DNA of 64,000 bases, taken from Aporhodopirellula rubra (GTDB lineage Bacteria; Planctomycetota; Planctomycetia; Pirellulales; Pirellulaceae). The notes beneath the pieces were generated by a model that was given only the letters and a program-made list of their open reading frames with translations, did no database searches and was not told where the DNA came from. The position numbers and the translations under genes are program-made. Positions within the stretch are counted from its first letter, which is position 1. Each line of letters begins with the position of its first letter. The DNA lies in assembly GCF_014192335.1 (NCBI RefSeq), contig NZ_JACHXU010000026.1, positions 1 through 64,000 of the forward strand. Reading direction: 5' to 3'. Positions 45,484-54,702 of the stretch are shown here, in pieces.

Positions 45484-46857
45484 TTAGTTGAACAGTTCGC
45501 GAATACCGTAGGTGAGGAACGCGACGATACCGAAGTTCAGTGCTTCTTCGTGTGGTTTGTACCGCAGAATCAGCGTGTCGCCTGGTTGAACCAGAATCTT
45601 CTCGCCTGGGCTGTTGTAGGCTTTCTTCAGGTCAACAGCGATTGTGAACTCTTGGCCGCAAGGACCTTTTCGCATGACGTAGAGCTGAGTCGGGGTGGCA
45701 CCACCGAAACCGCCACCGAGCAACGCACCTGCTGCTCCGCCACCGCTGCCTGAACCTTTGGCAGCACCGCCGAGGCCGGTACCGGCAACCGACATGGCAC
45801 CGATAACGTCGAGGTCATAGTCACGTGGCAGTGGGTATTGTCCACCGGGCAGCAAGCCGCCTGTGTAGAACACTTCCGTATCGCGTGCTTCGATGTAGAC
45901 GATGTCTCCGTCTTCGAGGATGACGTCGGCGGGATCGATCTTCGGCATCTCGCCCGGACGAACTCGCAACGGGATCGTGACGCTGAACGGGTCTTCGACC
46001 ATTCCTTCAACGCCGACCATTCCGCAACCACCACACATGTCGAAGCAGCATCCGTTTTGGGGACCCTGTCCGGCAAAGAGTTGCATCATCATCTCTTCGC
46101 GGTTCTTGCCCTTGAAGCGTGACGCCTTGAGGACTTTGACTTCGCTCTTAGCATTCAGACCGGGCAGACCGCCGGTTTCGGCTAAAGCGTGCATCAAGTC
46201 GTTCTTGTAGGCAGGCATGTCCAGTGTGTAACCCGCACCTTGTCGTTCGGTACCGCTGATAACTTCTTGAGCGTTACCGAATTGACGGCTGCCACCGGCG
46301 ATGGCAGCGTCATTGGATCCACCGTCTTCACGAATCACGATGACGCGTTGTGTTCGTTCACGCATGAGCGAAACGAGGATGCGGTCACGACCTTTGCGAA
46401 GAATCTTTTCGTCGTCGACGTAGGCCTTGCGGACCATGTTTTCAACTTGCGTGATCGTTTTTCCACGAACATCGAGAGGCTCGATGAGTGGTAGCGGCAA
46501 TGTGCCGTCATCACGCACTGGGATTGGGAAACCAACGCTTGGTGGAAGATCGCTGCCCTCTTCAGGGAAGTGAACCGGTGGAATCGCCACGGGCTGGTCT
46601 TCGTTTGCCTGAGGCGGCATCACGCCTTCGATATAAATGCCGAGAATATCCCCTTCATCGATCAGATAGTCATCGGGTTGTTCCATCCGCAACAACGCCA
46701 ATGGGACGTTGATGTAGTCGGCCCGTTTCTCACCGAGCAATTGAGGTGGGACTTGGTTTACAGGAACCCCACTGATCGGGGCAAAGAATGAGGTGCATCC
46801 CGTAAGCATCGGTGTTAAAACCGCAGCGAGCAGAACGCCCTTCCAATTGAAGTTCAT
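45484..46857 (-). CDS. Wza-like polysaccharide export lipoprotein (copy 2)
   Basis: A 457-residue paralogue of the protein at 31903-33234. Signal peptide with lipobox LTGC near residue 21, then DYLIDEGDILGIYIEGVMPP, GFPIPVRDDGTLPLPLIEPLDVRGKTITQ, AETGGLPGLNAKSEVKVLK, DIVYIEARDTEVFYTGGLLPGGQYPLPRDYDLDVIGAM and ALNFGIVAFLTYGIREL. Two differences from copy 1: a Cys-rich insertion with CCFDMCGGCGM and a Gly/Ala-rich linker (GSGSGGGAAGALLGGGFGGA). The longer frame to 46971 has no signal character; the ATG at 46857 starts the lipoprotein signal. The partner lipoprotein gene is upstream, 133 bases away from this start. Confidence 0.94.
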   Translation of the reverse strand: MNFNWKGVLLAAVLTPMLTGCTSFFAPISGVPVNQVPPQLLGEKRADYINVPLALLRMEQPDDYLIDEGDILGIYIEGVMPPQANEDQPVAIPPVHFPEEGSDLPPSVGFPIPVRDDGTLPLPLIEPLDVRGKTITQVENMVRKAYVDDEKILRKGRDRILVSLMRERTQRVIVIREDGGSNDAAIAGGSRQFGNAQEVISGTERQGAGYTLDMPAYKNDLMHALAETGGLPGLNAKSEVKVLKASRFKGKNREEMMMQLFAGQGPQNGCCFDMCGGCGMVGVEGMVEDPFSVTIPLRVRPGEMPKIDPADVILEDGDIVYIEARDTEVFYTGGLLPGGQYPLPRDYDLDVIGAMSVAGTGLGGAAKGSGSGGGAAGALLGGGFGGATPTQLYVMRKGPCGQEFTIAVDLKKAYNSPGEKILVQPGDTLILRYKPHEEALNFGIVAFLTYGIRELFN

Positions 46858-46990
46858 GGCTAAGTTCCAAATGTTCGATCCGTGAATTGTCTTGCCGCTG
46901 ACACCATCGTCTGCGGTCTCCGCCCGACCTTGGGCTGGAACTGCACAGTTATTTTCGCTGTACAAGCTCAATCAAATTTCTGTACGGCGA

Positions 46991-48040
46991 TCAGTGTGAA
47001 TTGACTGCTCGCGTGATGGTCGCTCGTTTCACTAGCGGGTCCGTTTCGCTATTGGATGGAGCTGAAATCTCGCCGATGACACGATTCGTACGAGTCGAAA
47101 CCGTGCGAGTTGGAACTACGGATGCCCAGTCGATCGGTGTTGCCATTTCGATCCGGTTGGCTTCCTGAATAACATCTTCAATCATTGCCGCTGGTGTCGC
47201 TTGCTCCATGACGACTTCGTGGCTCGAGGGAGCCAGTTCGATAACTTGGCTCGTCGAAGCGGAGTGGTCTGGGGTTGGAGCGAGGATGGGCTCCGCTGGG
47301 GCAACCGCATCAGGGATATCGCTCGGTGACGGTTGGACGTCATTGAACTGCATTTCGATCGATCCAGGAACAATCGTCTCACCGGGACCAACGTGTGGAA
47401 TTTCCATTGGCTGCAAGTTGGATTCAATCGGCGTCGCGTCGTCGAAGTGTATCGAGCTTCCGCAACCGCATGACTCGGTCGGTTGACCGCAAGTGGTGCA
47501 TCCGCCGACATTGCCGGTGCAAGGAGCACAACCTGGGTTGCAGGCCGGTTCACCACACGAGAACAGTGCTGGGTTTACTCGGCTGTTTCGGAGCAAGCGT
47601 CCGCAACCGCACGATTCAGCAGCGGCAACACCGAGTGGGTAACCTTGGAACCAAGCCGCTGCACATTGATCACGCAAACCGAGACCGCAGCCTCCGTTAG
47701 GAGCGAACAAAGGAGGACATCCGTCGCCACCGAGACATGTGTCGACAAAGCCGGCAATGAACCCGGTTCGGATGTCTTTCACATTACAATGTTTGGCGTA
47801 ACATTTCGAATATTTTGATGCCCAAATCGATCGGGCACGGATACGTGCCTGGAATTCAGAGATCGCTTCGCACTGAATATTTTCGTAAGGCGATACTGCG
47901 GCGCAGAAAGCGTTTCCGTAGTAGGAACATCCTGACGTCGTCGCCGTGACTACCACGGCAAGCGAAGTGCAGAGGAACAGTCCCCAGACGCAATTGCTTC
48001 CAGACTTCCGCGGCCCAATCGGCTGCTGTGGTCGTTTCAT
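46991..48040 (-). CDS. Cys-rich lipoprotein partner (copy 2)
   Basis: A 349-residue lipoprotein. Signal peptide with lipobox TSGC at about residue 38, then a conserved domain of about 150 residues: TGFIAGFVDTCLGGDGCPPLF, GLRDQCAAAWFQGYPLGVAAAES, matching the layout of the copy 1 lipoprotein. After it comes a very Cys-rich segment (CGEPACNPGCAPCTGNVGGC and more), absent in copy 1, then GPGETIVPGSIEM, which again matches GEGETLVPG, and a variable acidic tail. The ATG at 48040 has AAGGAAGAG before it. The Wza-like gene follows in the same direction, so the module order is the same as in copy 1. Confidence 0.85.
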   Translation of the reverse strand: MKRPQQPIGPRKSGSNCVWGLFLCTSLAVVVTATTSGCSYYGNAFCAAVSPYENIQCEAISEFQARIRARSIWASKYSKCYAKHCNVKDIRTGFIAGFVDTCLGGDGCPPLFAPNGGCGLGLRDQCAAAWFQGYPLGVAAAESCGCGRLLRNSRVNPALFSCGEPACNPGCAPCTGNVGGCTTCGQPTESCGCGSSIHFDDATPIESNLQPMEIPHVGPGETIVPGSIEMQFNDVQPSPSDIPDAVAPAEPILAPTPDHSASTSQVIELAPSSHEVVMEQATPAAMIEDVIQEANRIEMATPIDWASVVPTRTVSTRTNRVIGEISAPSNSETDPLVKRATITRAVNSH

Positions 48041-48423
48041 TTGCTCTTCCTTAAGTAAGGCTGATGGGCCCGAGTCGTATCACCGGTGCAATCGAATGGT
48101 TCGAACCATTGACTGCTAGTGATGTCAGAGCAGAACTCCAACTGCTCCGTGAAATGTAAGTCGAAGAGAGAGAGCAGAACGCCCAAAAGAACTGGCTGCT
48201 GAGTATGTCTCTTCCCTCGACGACGACGCTGATGTTCGATCCACGTCATGCGGGTGGATGTACACTTACATCGTCGTCCATGGGTTAGATCGACCTGCCG
48301 GGGGATGAACTCGGGGAAGATATGCCGAGCCGGATTAAGCGGTAGAAGCGAGAATGTCCTGCTGGTGGGATAACTCGTCGCTGTTGAGGAAGTTCACGCA
48401 ACCGGCAAAGTCGGTCGGCGTAA
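48041..48423. other. Upstream region of the second export module
   Basis: About 380 bases between the lipoprotein 2 start (minus) and the end of dnaA (minus). It includes the perfect 16-base palindrome at 48095-48110 and a small inverted repeat ATCCAC/GTGGAT (48239-48259). No RNA gene seen. Confidence 0.5.
48095..48110. promoter_or_regulatory. Perfect 16-base palindrome upstream of lipoprotein 2
   Basis: AATGGTTCGAACCATT reads the same on both strands and lies 55-70 bases before the lipoprotein ATG, where an operator would be expected. About one perfect 16-base palindrome is expected by chance in 64 kb, so position is the only argument for function. Confidence 0.4.
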
Positions 48424-49629
48424 TTAGCCCGCGAGTCGTTCAGAAATTTGATCGGCGGCGCGACGCAGATCGGCGTCACCATCAAAGGATGCTTCCATTT
48501 TGCGAATCGCATGCAAAACCGTCGAGTGATCTCGGCCACCGAACGCGTCACCGATATTCGTGAGACTCGAATCGGTCAACTTACGTGCTAACCACATGGC
48601 CAGCGAACGGGCGCGAACTATATTCTGTCGGCGTGATCCGCTTCGCATCTCTGATGATTTCACGCCCAACTGACGTGCGACCGCAGAGGTGATGGATTTG
48701 ATCGAAACCGTTTCAACCTCGCCGTTTTCACCCGCGACGGATTGAAACGCCTCGGGGCAAACGGACGATTCATTCATTCGGCACCACATTGCCACCTGTT
48801 TCACGCCCGCTTCGAGTTCACGTACGGTGACGCAAGATTGCAATCCGCCGTCGAGCAATGCCCAGGTATCGGGATCGGCATCGGGTAAATGCGCGAGCAT
48901 CAACTCTCGGAGAATTGCCTTGCGGGTTTCGCCTTCGGGTGGACGCAGTTCAACGGTGAGCCCCGGTAACGTCCTGCTGACCAGAGGCGGACGCAAACCG
49001 CGAATTTCCGACGGCAGCCGGCGGCACGTCACAATCGTGATTCTGCCCGCTGCGTCGCGTGCCTCCAGACGGGCGGCGAGCTCTTCTTGGGCGGGAGTTT
49101 TGTCCGCGATGAGGTGAAGATCGTCGATGACCCAAACACAGGCTTCGTCGAGCTTCTTACGCATCCGAGGCATGTCTTTGGAATCGATCGACGATGCGAA
49201 TTCGCGAGCGAAATCGACCGCTGGTTGATACAGGACCCGCGTGGACAGCACTTTGCTGGTGACACCGGACGTGGACGAACGCCCACCTGTGCTGAACTCG
49301 TCGGAACGCGAGTCGTCTGTATTTCGCGTGGACGGTTCGTTCGCTTCGGTGAGACTATCCCACACCGAATCGATGCCGATTCTTTGCGCGAGATGCAATG
49401 CGAGAGCAGTTTTGCCCACACCCGATGGCCCCACCAACAGAAGCGGGCGAGCGATCTCAAGAAGCGGGGAGACCGACTGATCGCAGACATATCCCGCTAA
49501 GCGGTTCTCCAGCCCGTAATAGAATAACGGCGTGACAGCCCGCACGACCGGAGGTTCCCGGCGACGTCGGCGCAGCGTCGGACGCTCAAGGGCGAACGAC
49601 GAAACGGCGGGAGGGGAGGCAGCGACCAC
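48424..49629 (-). CDS. dnaA: DnaA replication initiator without domain I
   Basis: A 401-residue DnaA protein. Domain III: Walker A GPSGVGKT at 67-74, YQPAVDFAREFASSID (the usual VxSExF region), Walker B VWVIDDLHLIAD near 166-176, and LVSRTLPGLTVELRPP with the Arg of box VII. Domain IV ends with the DnaA signature GGRDHSTVLHAIRKME, which contacts DnaA boxes. Domain I, which loads DnaB and drives oligomer formation, is missing: the protein begins with only about 35 residues before domain III. A Ser/Thr-rich insert (about 92-130) sits in domain III. The start is a GTG that follows an in-frame TGA at 49636-49638, so no upstream extension is possible. No dnaN or gyrB neighbour. Confidence 0.93.
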   Translation of the reverse strand: MVAASPPAVSSFALERPTLRRRRREPPVVRAVTPLFYYGLENRLAGYVCDQSVSPLLEIARPLLLVGPSGVGKTALALHLAQRIGIDSVWDSLTEANEPSTRNTDDSRSDEFSTGGRSSTSGVTSKVLSTRVLYQPAVDFAREFASSIDSKDMPRMRKKLDEACVWVIDDLHLIADKTPAQEELAARLEARDAAGRITIVTCRRLPSEIRGLRPPLVSRTLPGLTVELRPPEGETRKAILRELMLAHLPDADPDTWALLDGGLQSCVTVRELEAGVKQVAMWCRMNESSVCPEAFQSVAGENGEVETVSIKSITSAVARQLGVKSSEMRSGSRRQNIVRARSLAMWLARKLTDSSLTNIGDAFGGRDHSTVLHAIRKMEASFDGDADLRRAADQISERLAG

Positions 49630-49779
49630 GGGGGTTCAGCAATGGGCGTCGTCCAGGTTCGATGACTTCGAGCCCGGCAAGGTATGGAATTTCGCGGCCG
49701 GTGCCCCAGCGGGGACCGTGACGCGACGACGGGTTGCGACATTCTATTCAACAATAGAACGAAAAGCCAACTTTCCCAC

Positions 49780-50952
49780 TTAGTTTTCCACATGTGCAAA
49801 ACGGCTTCCCGCCTGCAGTTTTCGGGAAATTACCTCAACCGCACGAGCAATTTCTTCCTCCGTGGAAAACTTTGACACGCCAAACCGGAGCGCTGAGTCG
49901 AGAGCCTCTTTTTCCACACCCATCGCCGTTAAAACATGGCTAGGGGGGCTGCTTCCGCTGCTGCACGCCGAACCGCTGCTGCACGCCACGCCTGCCATGT
50001 CGAGAGCCATCAGAACGGTTTGGCGATTAGTCCCGGGGAGGGACAGGCATGTCGTCGAGGGGAGTCGTTGGGCGGATCGCCCATGAATCAAGAGGGACGG
50101 GTGGCGTTCCAACAGCCCGTTTTCGAGTTCGTCCCGCAGTCGGGCCATTTTGGCAACTGAGGCTTCCCGTTCCTCAACGGCGAGGGCTGTTGCTTCGGCG
50201 GCCGCGACGACCAAGGCAACCGGTTCGGTACCCGGGCGAGTACCGAGCTGTTGTTCTCCACCGAAAATTACGGGGCGAACGGAAACTCCCGGTGCGAGCC
50301 ACAGAAAACCGACGCCCGCCGGTCCGTGGTATTTGTGAGGGGTGAATGTCACGCTCGAAACACCCCAGTCGCTGAAATTGATGGGGAGCTTACCGATCGA
50401 CTGAGTCGCGTCGACGTGCAGGACAACGTCATTTTTGCGGCAAATTGCTGACGCTTCCGCGATCGGCTGAATCACACCGGTCTCGTTGTTTGCCGACATT
50501 ATCGACACTAACTTTGCCGGTTTTCCTAATCGAATGGTCTCGGCGATCAAATATTCGAGATGATCCAACCGGATCGTGCCACTTGAGTCGACATCGATCT
50601 GCAAAACCAAGTGTCCCCTTCGTTCCATCATTCCCGCCGCCGCAAGAACGCTGGGATGTTCGATCGAACTCACTAGGATTGTGCCATCTTCGGGGCCGAG
50701 ACCCGCGATGGCGAGATTGTTCGCCTCGGTGCCGCCGCTGGTGACGATCAGCCGCGCCGCATCGACTCGGGTCAAGTCGCTTCCGAGGCATTGGCCGATC
50801 CGGTCCAGGGCGTTCTCAAGGGCAGCCCGGGCCCGGCGTCCGAATTGGTGTTGGCTCGAAGCATTGTTGGGGCCCGATTCCCAGGCTTTTGCCAAAACGG
50901 CGGCGACCCGAGCGTCGAGGGAGGTGGTGGCGTTGTTGTCGAGGTAAATCAT
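49780..50952 (-). CDS. Cysteine desulfurase (NifS/IscS type)
   Basis: A 390-residue PLP enzyme that removes sulfur from cysteine and passes it to iron-sulfur or other sulfur acceptors. Motifs: MIYLDNNATT, TSGGTEANN, SSIEHPS, MSANNETG, the PLP Lys207 in TFTPHKYHGP, and the persulfide Cys330 in GSACSSGSS. The loop is of the short NifS/IscS (group I) kind. Length is normal. It may supply sulfur to MoaD or to iron-sulfur enzymes such as MoaA in the same window, but the genes are not adjacent. Its start overlaps the end of the upstream membrane-protein gene by 4 bases (ATGA). Confidence 0.94.
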   Translation of the reverse strand: MIYLDNNATTSLDARVAAVLAKAWESGPNNASSQHQFGRRARAALENALDRIGQCLGSDLTRVDAARLIVTSGGTEANNLAIAGLGPEDGTILVSSIEHPSVLAAAGMMERRGHLVLQIDVDSSGTIRLDHLEYLIAETIRLGKPAKLVSIMSANNETGVIQPIAEASAICRKNDVVLHVDATQSIGKLPINFSDWGVSSVTFTPHKYHGPAGVGFLWLAPGVSVRPVIFGGEQQLGTRPGTEPVALVVAAAEATALAVEEREASVAKMARLRDELENGLLERHPSLLIHGRSAQRLPSTTCLSLPGTNRQTVLMALDMAGVACSSGSACSSGSSPPSHVLTAMGVEKEALDSALRFGVSKFSTEEEIARAVEVISRKLQAGSRFAHVEN

Positions 50953-51686
50953 GTTTGTTCGCCCGCGTTGGGCACAGAGATGTTCTTATCTTCGTTCGCT
51001 TCAGCCGCCAAGGCATCCGCCAGGTCGTCGTGGCCCGCCGCACGCATGTCGCGAATCAGAGAGGTGTATTCTTCGCTCAGATAGCTCGAAATGGTGGACC
51101 GGAGGGTGGGGACGCTTTCGATTCGACGTGCCATTTCCAACAGCCGAGGCATCAGGATATAGAGTTCTCGATCGGCTAGTTTCGCGACTGCCGGCCATAG
51201 TACATTGGCCAATTTCGGATGTTGCTGACTCCATTTTCGCCAAACCGCACTCCCATCGGCCCGGAGACGCAGTTGGCTCATCAGTAGAGCCGCGTCCGCA
51301 TCGTTGCGTTCGTCCAACCCTCGGCGTATCGAGACCAAATGCCAGATCTTCGGATTACCGGTGGGTGGCGAGATCCATTTCTTCTGCGCGAACATGAGTG
51401 CCGTCGCTGGGGTCGTCGTCGCACGTTGAATCGGCGTGATTTGCCAATGAATCAGAGGGATTTCGTAGAACGAAAACGTACGCGATCGGAAATGGGTTGG
51501 CGAAAATTCTTCCCCCTGGACGTACCCCATCGTGCGAATGACGACAACGAGCAGCCCCCCGAGGACCACCGCTGCGATGAGTGAAATCCAAATCTGTGAA
51601 CCACTGAACCTAGGGCGTCGACTCGGCGTGGACTGTGAGGCGGTACTCTGCGGGTTGGATGTCGGCAGGGAATCAGACGGAGACAA
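50949..51686 (-). CDS. Membrane-anchored protein, function unknown
   Basis: A 245-residue protein. A Ser/Pro-rich N-terminus (1-30) precedes one membrane segment (QIWISLIAAVVLGGLLVVVI, about 31-50), and the rest is a soluble domain, probably periplasmic, with ALLMSQLRLRADGSAVWRKW and a helical C-terminal half. I do not recognise a family. It ends inside the ATGA overlap with the cysteine desulfurase gene, so the two are translationally coupled. It stands divergent to scpB. Confidence 0.78.
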   Translation of the reverse strand: MSPSDSLPTSNPQSTASQSTPSRRPRFSGSQIWISLIAAVVLGGLLVVVIRTMGYVQGEEFSPTHFRSRTFSFYEIPLIHWQITPIQRATTTPATALMFAQKKWISPPTGNPKIWHLVSIRRGLDERNDADAALLMSQLRLRADGSAVWRKWSQQHPKLANVLWPAVAKLADRELYILMPRLLEMARRIESVPTLRSTISSYLSEEYTSLIRDMRAAGHDDLADALAAEANEDKNISVPNAGEQT

Positions 51687-51813
51687 TGGGCGAACCCTGG
51701 GAGAGAACGGTGCGAAAAGCAGGGTTTTATTCTAACCGGTCTGGTGATCGATCAACCACTTGTCCATGATGCCGCTGCGCATGAGCTAACGAATTTCCTT
51801 CATTAGATTCACA

Positions 51814-53106
51814 ATGACTCCTTATTGTGCCCCTTGGCAACGAGCGACCACGCCTGGAAGAGAATTGAATTCTCCGTGGCATCGGCGTCCGTTATCGCTT
51901 CAGGAGGCGGTCGAAGCGGTCGGGAAAAAGGGCAGTCAGTCCGGTGTTATCCCAAAATCGCTAGGGATCGACGCTGATTGCACGCAAGTGGAACAGGCGT
52001 CTGGCAGCGCGGCCGATTCCGACGGCAAATCGGCCCCTTTGGATCCGGCGATCGCCCGCAGTCGGGTCGAAGCACTCCTGCTGATCGCGAAATCGCCCCT
52101 GAATTACCGGAAAATCGCGTCTTTGGCGGGACTCGAGGATGCCACGCAGGCTCGCACGCTTGTGGGCGAGTTGAACGAACTCTACGATTCGCTCGGCCGT
52201 GGTTTTCGGATCGAACAACTCGCCGGCGGCAGTCGCATGGTGACGCGGTCTGTCGTCGCACCATGGTTGAGAAGACTCGGCGTTTTAGCTCCAGCGATCC
52301 GTTTGAGTTGGCCGATGATGGAAACGCTCGCGGTCGTGGCCTACCGGCAAGACGTTACGCGAGCAGATGTTGAGAGCGTTCGAGGCGTCGCCTGTGGTGA
52401 AATCCTGCGACAGCTGATGCAGTTGGATTTGGTCCGAATCAGTGGACGCAGCGAAGATCTTGGCCGACCCTACCTTTACGGAACCACCAAACGTTTCTTA
52501 AAAATCTGCGGATTGGCTTCCATAAACGCCTTGCCAGCGATTGACTCACGGGGATTCTGTGATGATGTTTCTGGTTCCCAAGACGTCGCAGACGTTCGCG
52601 GCGATTCTGAATTTTCCACCTCTCATGAATCGGCGGACCCCGCCGCTTCCCAAGTCCCCAAGGAGTCCGACGTGAGTCTCGCTGTGACCGACGCTCTCGC
52701 CACCGATTCGGTGTTGTCCACTTTCACGACCGGCATCAATGATGTCTCCGATGAGTCGATGGATGGTACGGGCACTGCCATGCCAACCGCCGACGCACTG
52801 GGCGACGGTGCCACCGTCGCTGTGATCGAAGATGAAGAAGACGACCTCTTCGAAAAAGGTCTGGATGATGACGACGACGATGAAGACTACGTCGACGACG
52901 ATGATGATTGGGATGACGACGACGAAGACGACGAGGATGATGAAGACGAAGACGACGATGAGCTCGACTCCGACGACGACGTCGATGACAGTTGGGAAGA
53001 AGTCGACGACGACGAAGCAGATGAAGATTGGGACGACGAAGACGATGATGATGATGACGACTGGGATGAGGACGACGACGAGGATGAAGACGAAGACGAC
53101 GTTTGA
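51814..53106 (+). CDS. scpB: ScpB-like chromosome segregation protein with acidic tail
   Basis: A 430-residue protein. Residues about 80-250 are the ScpB winged-helix pair: IARSRVEALLLIAKSPLNY, METLAVVAYRQDVTRADVESVRGV, and GRPYLYGTTKRFLKICGL. ScpB with ScpA and SMC forms the bacterial condensin. The rest is unusual: about 75 residues before the core and, after a Ser/Thr-rich linker, a tail of about 90 residues (from about 338) made almost only of Asp and Glu with a few Trp and Tyr. ScpB proteins are normally 180-200 residues. The start is an ATG at 51814; no strong ribosome binding site. scpA is not in the window. Confidence 0.88.
   Translation: MTPYCAPWQRATTPGRELNSPWHRRPLSLQEAVEAVGKKGSQSGVIPKSLGIDADCTQVEQASGSAADSDGKSAPLDPAIARSRVEALLLIAKSPLNYRKIASLAGLEDATQARTLVGELNELYDSLGRGFRIEQLAGGSRMVTRSVVAPWLRRLGVLAPAIRLSWPMMETLAVVAYRQDVTRADVESVRGVACGEILRQLMQLDLVRISGRSEDLGRPYLYGTTKRFLKICGLASINALPAIDSRGFCDDVSGSQDVADVRGDSEFSTSHESADPAASQVPKESDVSLAVTDALATDSVLSTFTTGINDVSDESMDGTGTAMPTADALGDGATVAVIEDEEDDLFEKGLDDDDDDEDYVDDDDDWDDDDEDDEDDEDEDDDELDSDDDVDDSWEEVDDDEADEDWDDEDDDDDDDWDEDDDEDEDEDDV
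52831..53106 (+). repeat. Low-complexity GAC/GAT/GAA tract in scpB
   Basis: About 275 bases made of Asp and Glu codons (GAC, GAT, GAA, GAG) with isolated TGG, TAC and AGC codons. It is strongly purine-biased on the plus strand and produces a long poly-Ser frame on the other strand. It encodes the acidic tail of ScpB. Such tracts are prone to length change. Confidence 0.9.
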
Positions 53107-53228
53107 TCGTCTCGATTCATCGTGTCCTAGGTAGCGTCTCTTTCCTTAGGGCGTCTTCCGATCAACGAGTCTCCGTTATTGCAGGCTCGTTAACTTGCCC
53201 CAGGTCGTGACTCATTCTTAGAGTCATC

Positions 53229-53269
53229 AAAAAACGCCATCTCTCTGATAAAACATCAAAGAGATGGCG
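53229..53269 (-). terminator. Rho-independent terminator of recA
   Basis: CGCCATCTCT (53235-53244) and AGAGATGGCG (53260-53269) form a perfect 10-base-pair stem with a 15-base loop. On the minus strand it is followed by six T residues (53234-53229). It lies 102 bases after the recA stop. Confidence 0.9.
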
Positions 53270-53370
53270 ATCGAACTCGGTTATTGGTAACCGGTATTTT
53301 CTACGCACATGTGCCGATGGCACACGTTATTGTTGCACGCGGCGACGTTACCTTGTCGCTCTCCCCGGAA

Positions 53371-54489
53371 TCAGCTGTTGCCGACGTCGGCGTCCTCTTC
53401 TTCTGATTCGACGGCTTCTTCGTCCAGCGGTGCAGCGTACCCGCCAGCTGCAAGAACTTTCTGTTTGATTTCGTCCCGGATGTCCGGGTTTTCGATCAAG
53501 AAGTTACGTGCTTTCTCTTTGCCTTGGCCGAGATAGGTGTCTCCGTATTTGAACCAAGAGCCGCTTCGATTGACAACTTTGTGTTCGGTTCCGAGGTCGA
53601 GCAAATCGCCCTCGAAGCTGATTCCACAACTGTGCATCATGTCAAATTCGGCGATGCGGAACGGCGGTGCGACCTTGTTCTTAACGATCTTCGCCTTAAC
53701 GCGTTGACCGACTTGCTCTTCGCCGTCTTTGAGTGCCCCGATTCGACGAACGTCAATACGGCAAGAGCAGTAGAACTTCAACGCCCGACCACCCGGGGTG
53801 GTTTCGGGACTGCCGAACATCACGCCGACCTTCTCGCGGATCTGGTTGATGAAGACGACCGCAGATTTGCTCTTGGCGATCGCCCCGGTCAATTTCCGCA
53901 TCGACTGACTCATCAAACGAGCCTGCAAGCCGACATGGCTATCGCCGATCTCGCCTTCCAATTCCGCTTTAGGGACGAGTGCGGCAACAGAGTCAACGAT
54001 GATCACGTCGACCGCATTACTCTTGACCAACATTTCGCAGATTTGCATCGCTTCTTCACCGCTGCTCGGTTGACTGACGAGCAGGCTGTCCAGCTCCACA
54101 CCGAGTTTCTTTGCCCAACTGGGGTCAAACGCGTGTTCCGCGTCGATGATTGCGGCGATCCCGCCCATTTTCTGGGCTTCAGCACCGATGTGGAGCGCGA
54201 GTGTCGTTTTACCGCTTGATTCAGGGCCGAACACTTCAATGATCCGACCACGCGGAATTCCCTGCCCGCCGAGGGCCATATCCAGGCTCAAGGACCCGGT
54301 CGGAATGCCGTCGATGGTCAGTTTGTGTGACGCTCCGAGCGGCATGATTGCGCCTTCGCCGAACGTCTTGTCGATCTGCTGGAGCGTTGTCTTCAGACCC
54401 GGTTCCTTCTCCAAGATGCGTTTCATACCCGGATCGAGTTTGACGCTCTTGGATGCTGCTGCCGTCGCCATGCGTGGTTGCTTAGCCAT
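53371..54489 (-). CDS. recA: Recombinase RecA
   Basis: A 372-residue RecA. Walker A is [13 protein letters not shown] near residue 90, followed by the typical [51 protein letters not shown], the DNA-binding loops [20 protein letters not shown] and [14 protein letters not shown]. The tail is acidic ([13 protein letters not shown]) as in most RecA proteins. It forms the strand-exchange filament and triggers LexA cleavage. I do not see a match to the E. coli or Bacillus LexA box in the upstream 200 bases; an ACACG-T-CGTGT inverted repeat (54543-54553) is the only candidate. A strong terminator follows. Confidence 0.98.
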   Translation of the reverse strand: MAKQPRMATAAASKSVKLDPGMKRILEKEPGLKTTLQQIDKTFGEGAIMPLGASHKLTIDGIPTGSLSLDMALGGQGIPRGRIIEVFGPESSGKTTLALHIGAEAQKMGGIAAIIDAEHAFDPSWAKKLGVELDSLLVSQPSSGEEAMQICEMLVKSNAVDVIIVDSVAALVPKAELEGEIGDSHVGLQARLMSQSMRKLTGAIAKSKSAVVFINQIREKVGVMFGSPETTPGGRALKFYCSCRIDVRRIGALKDGEEQVGQRVKAKIVKNKVAPPFRIAEFDMMHSCGISFEGDLLDLGTEHKVVNRSGSWFKYGDTYLGQGKEKARNFLIENPDIRDEIKQKVLAAGGYAAPLDEEAVESEEEDADVGNS

Positions 54490-54702
54490 ATCCCTGAAAT
54501 CCTTGTTTTATCTTTCCCTGTCCAAACGCGACGACGAGACAAACACGTCGTGTACTGAACAACACCGTACGAAGAAGCCGGATGATGGTATCGCTAAAAA
54601 ATTGAGCGGACAATGAATTTTGTTTGGGAAACCTTGATTTCGGCAAGGAAATCCATGCAAAACACTGAATTTGTCAGACAGTTTTTCAACAATGACTCTT
54701 GG

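Noticed and set aside
52887-53120. 77-codon poly-Ser frame on the minus strand
   Set aside because: It is the complement of the Asp/Glu tract of ScpB and has no other basis.
54490-54702. LexA box upstream of recA
   Set aside because: No match to the E. coli or Bacillus consensus was found; the ACACG-T-CGTGT repeat is too short to claim.
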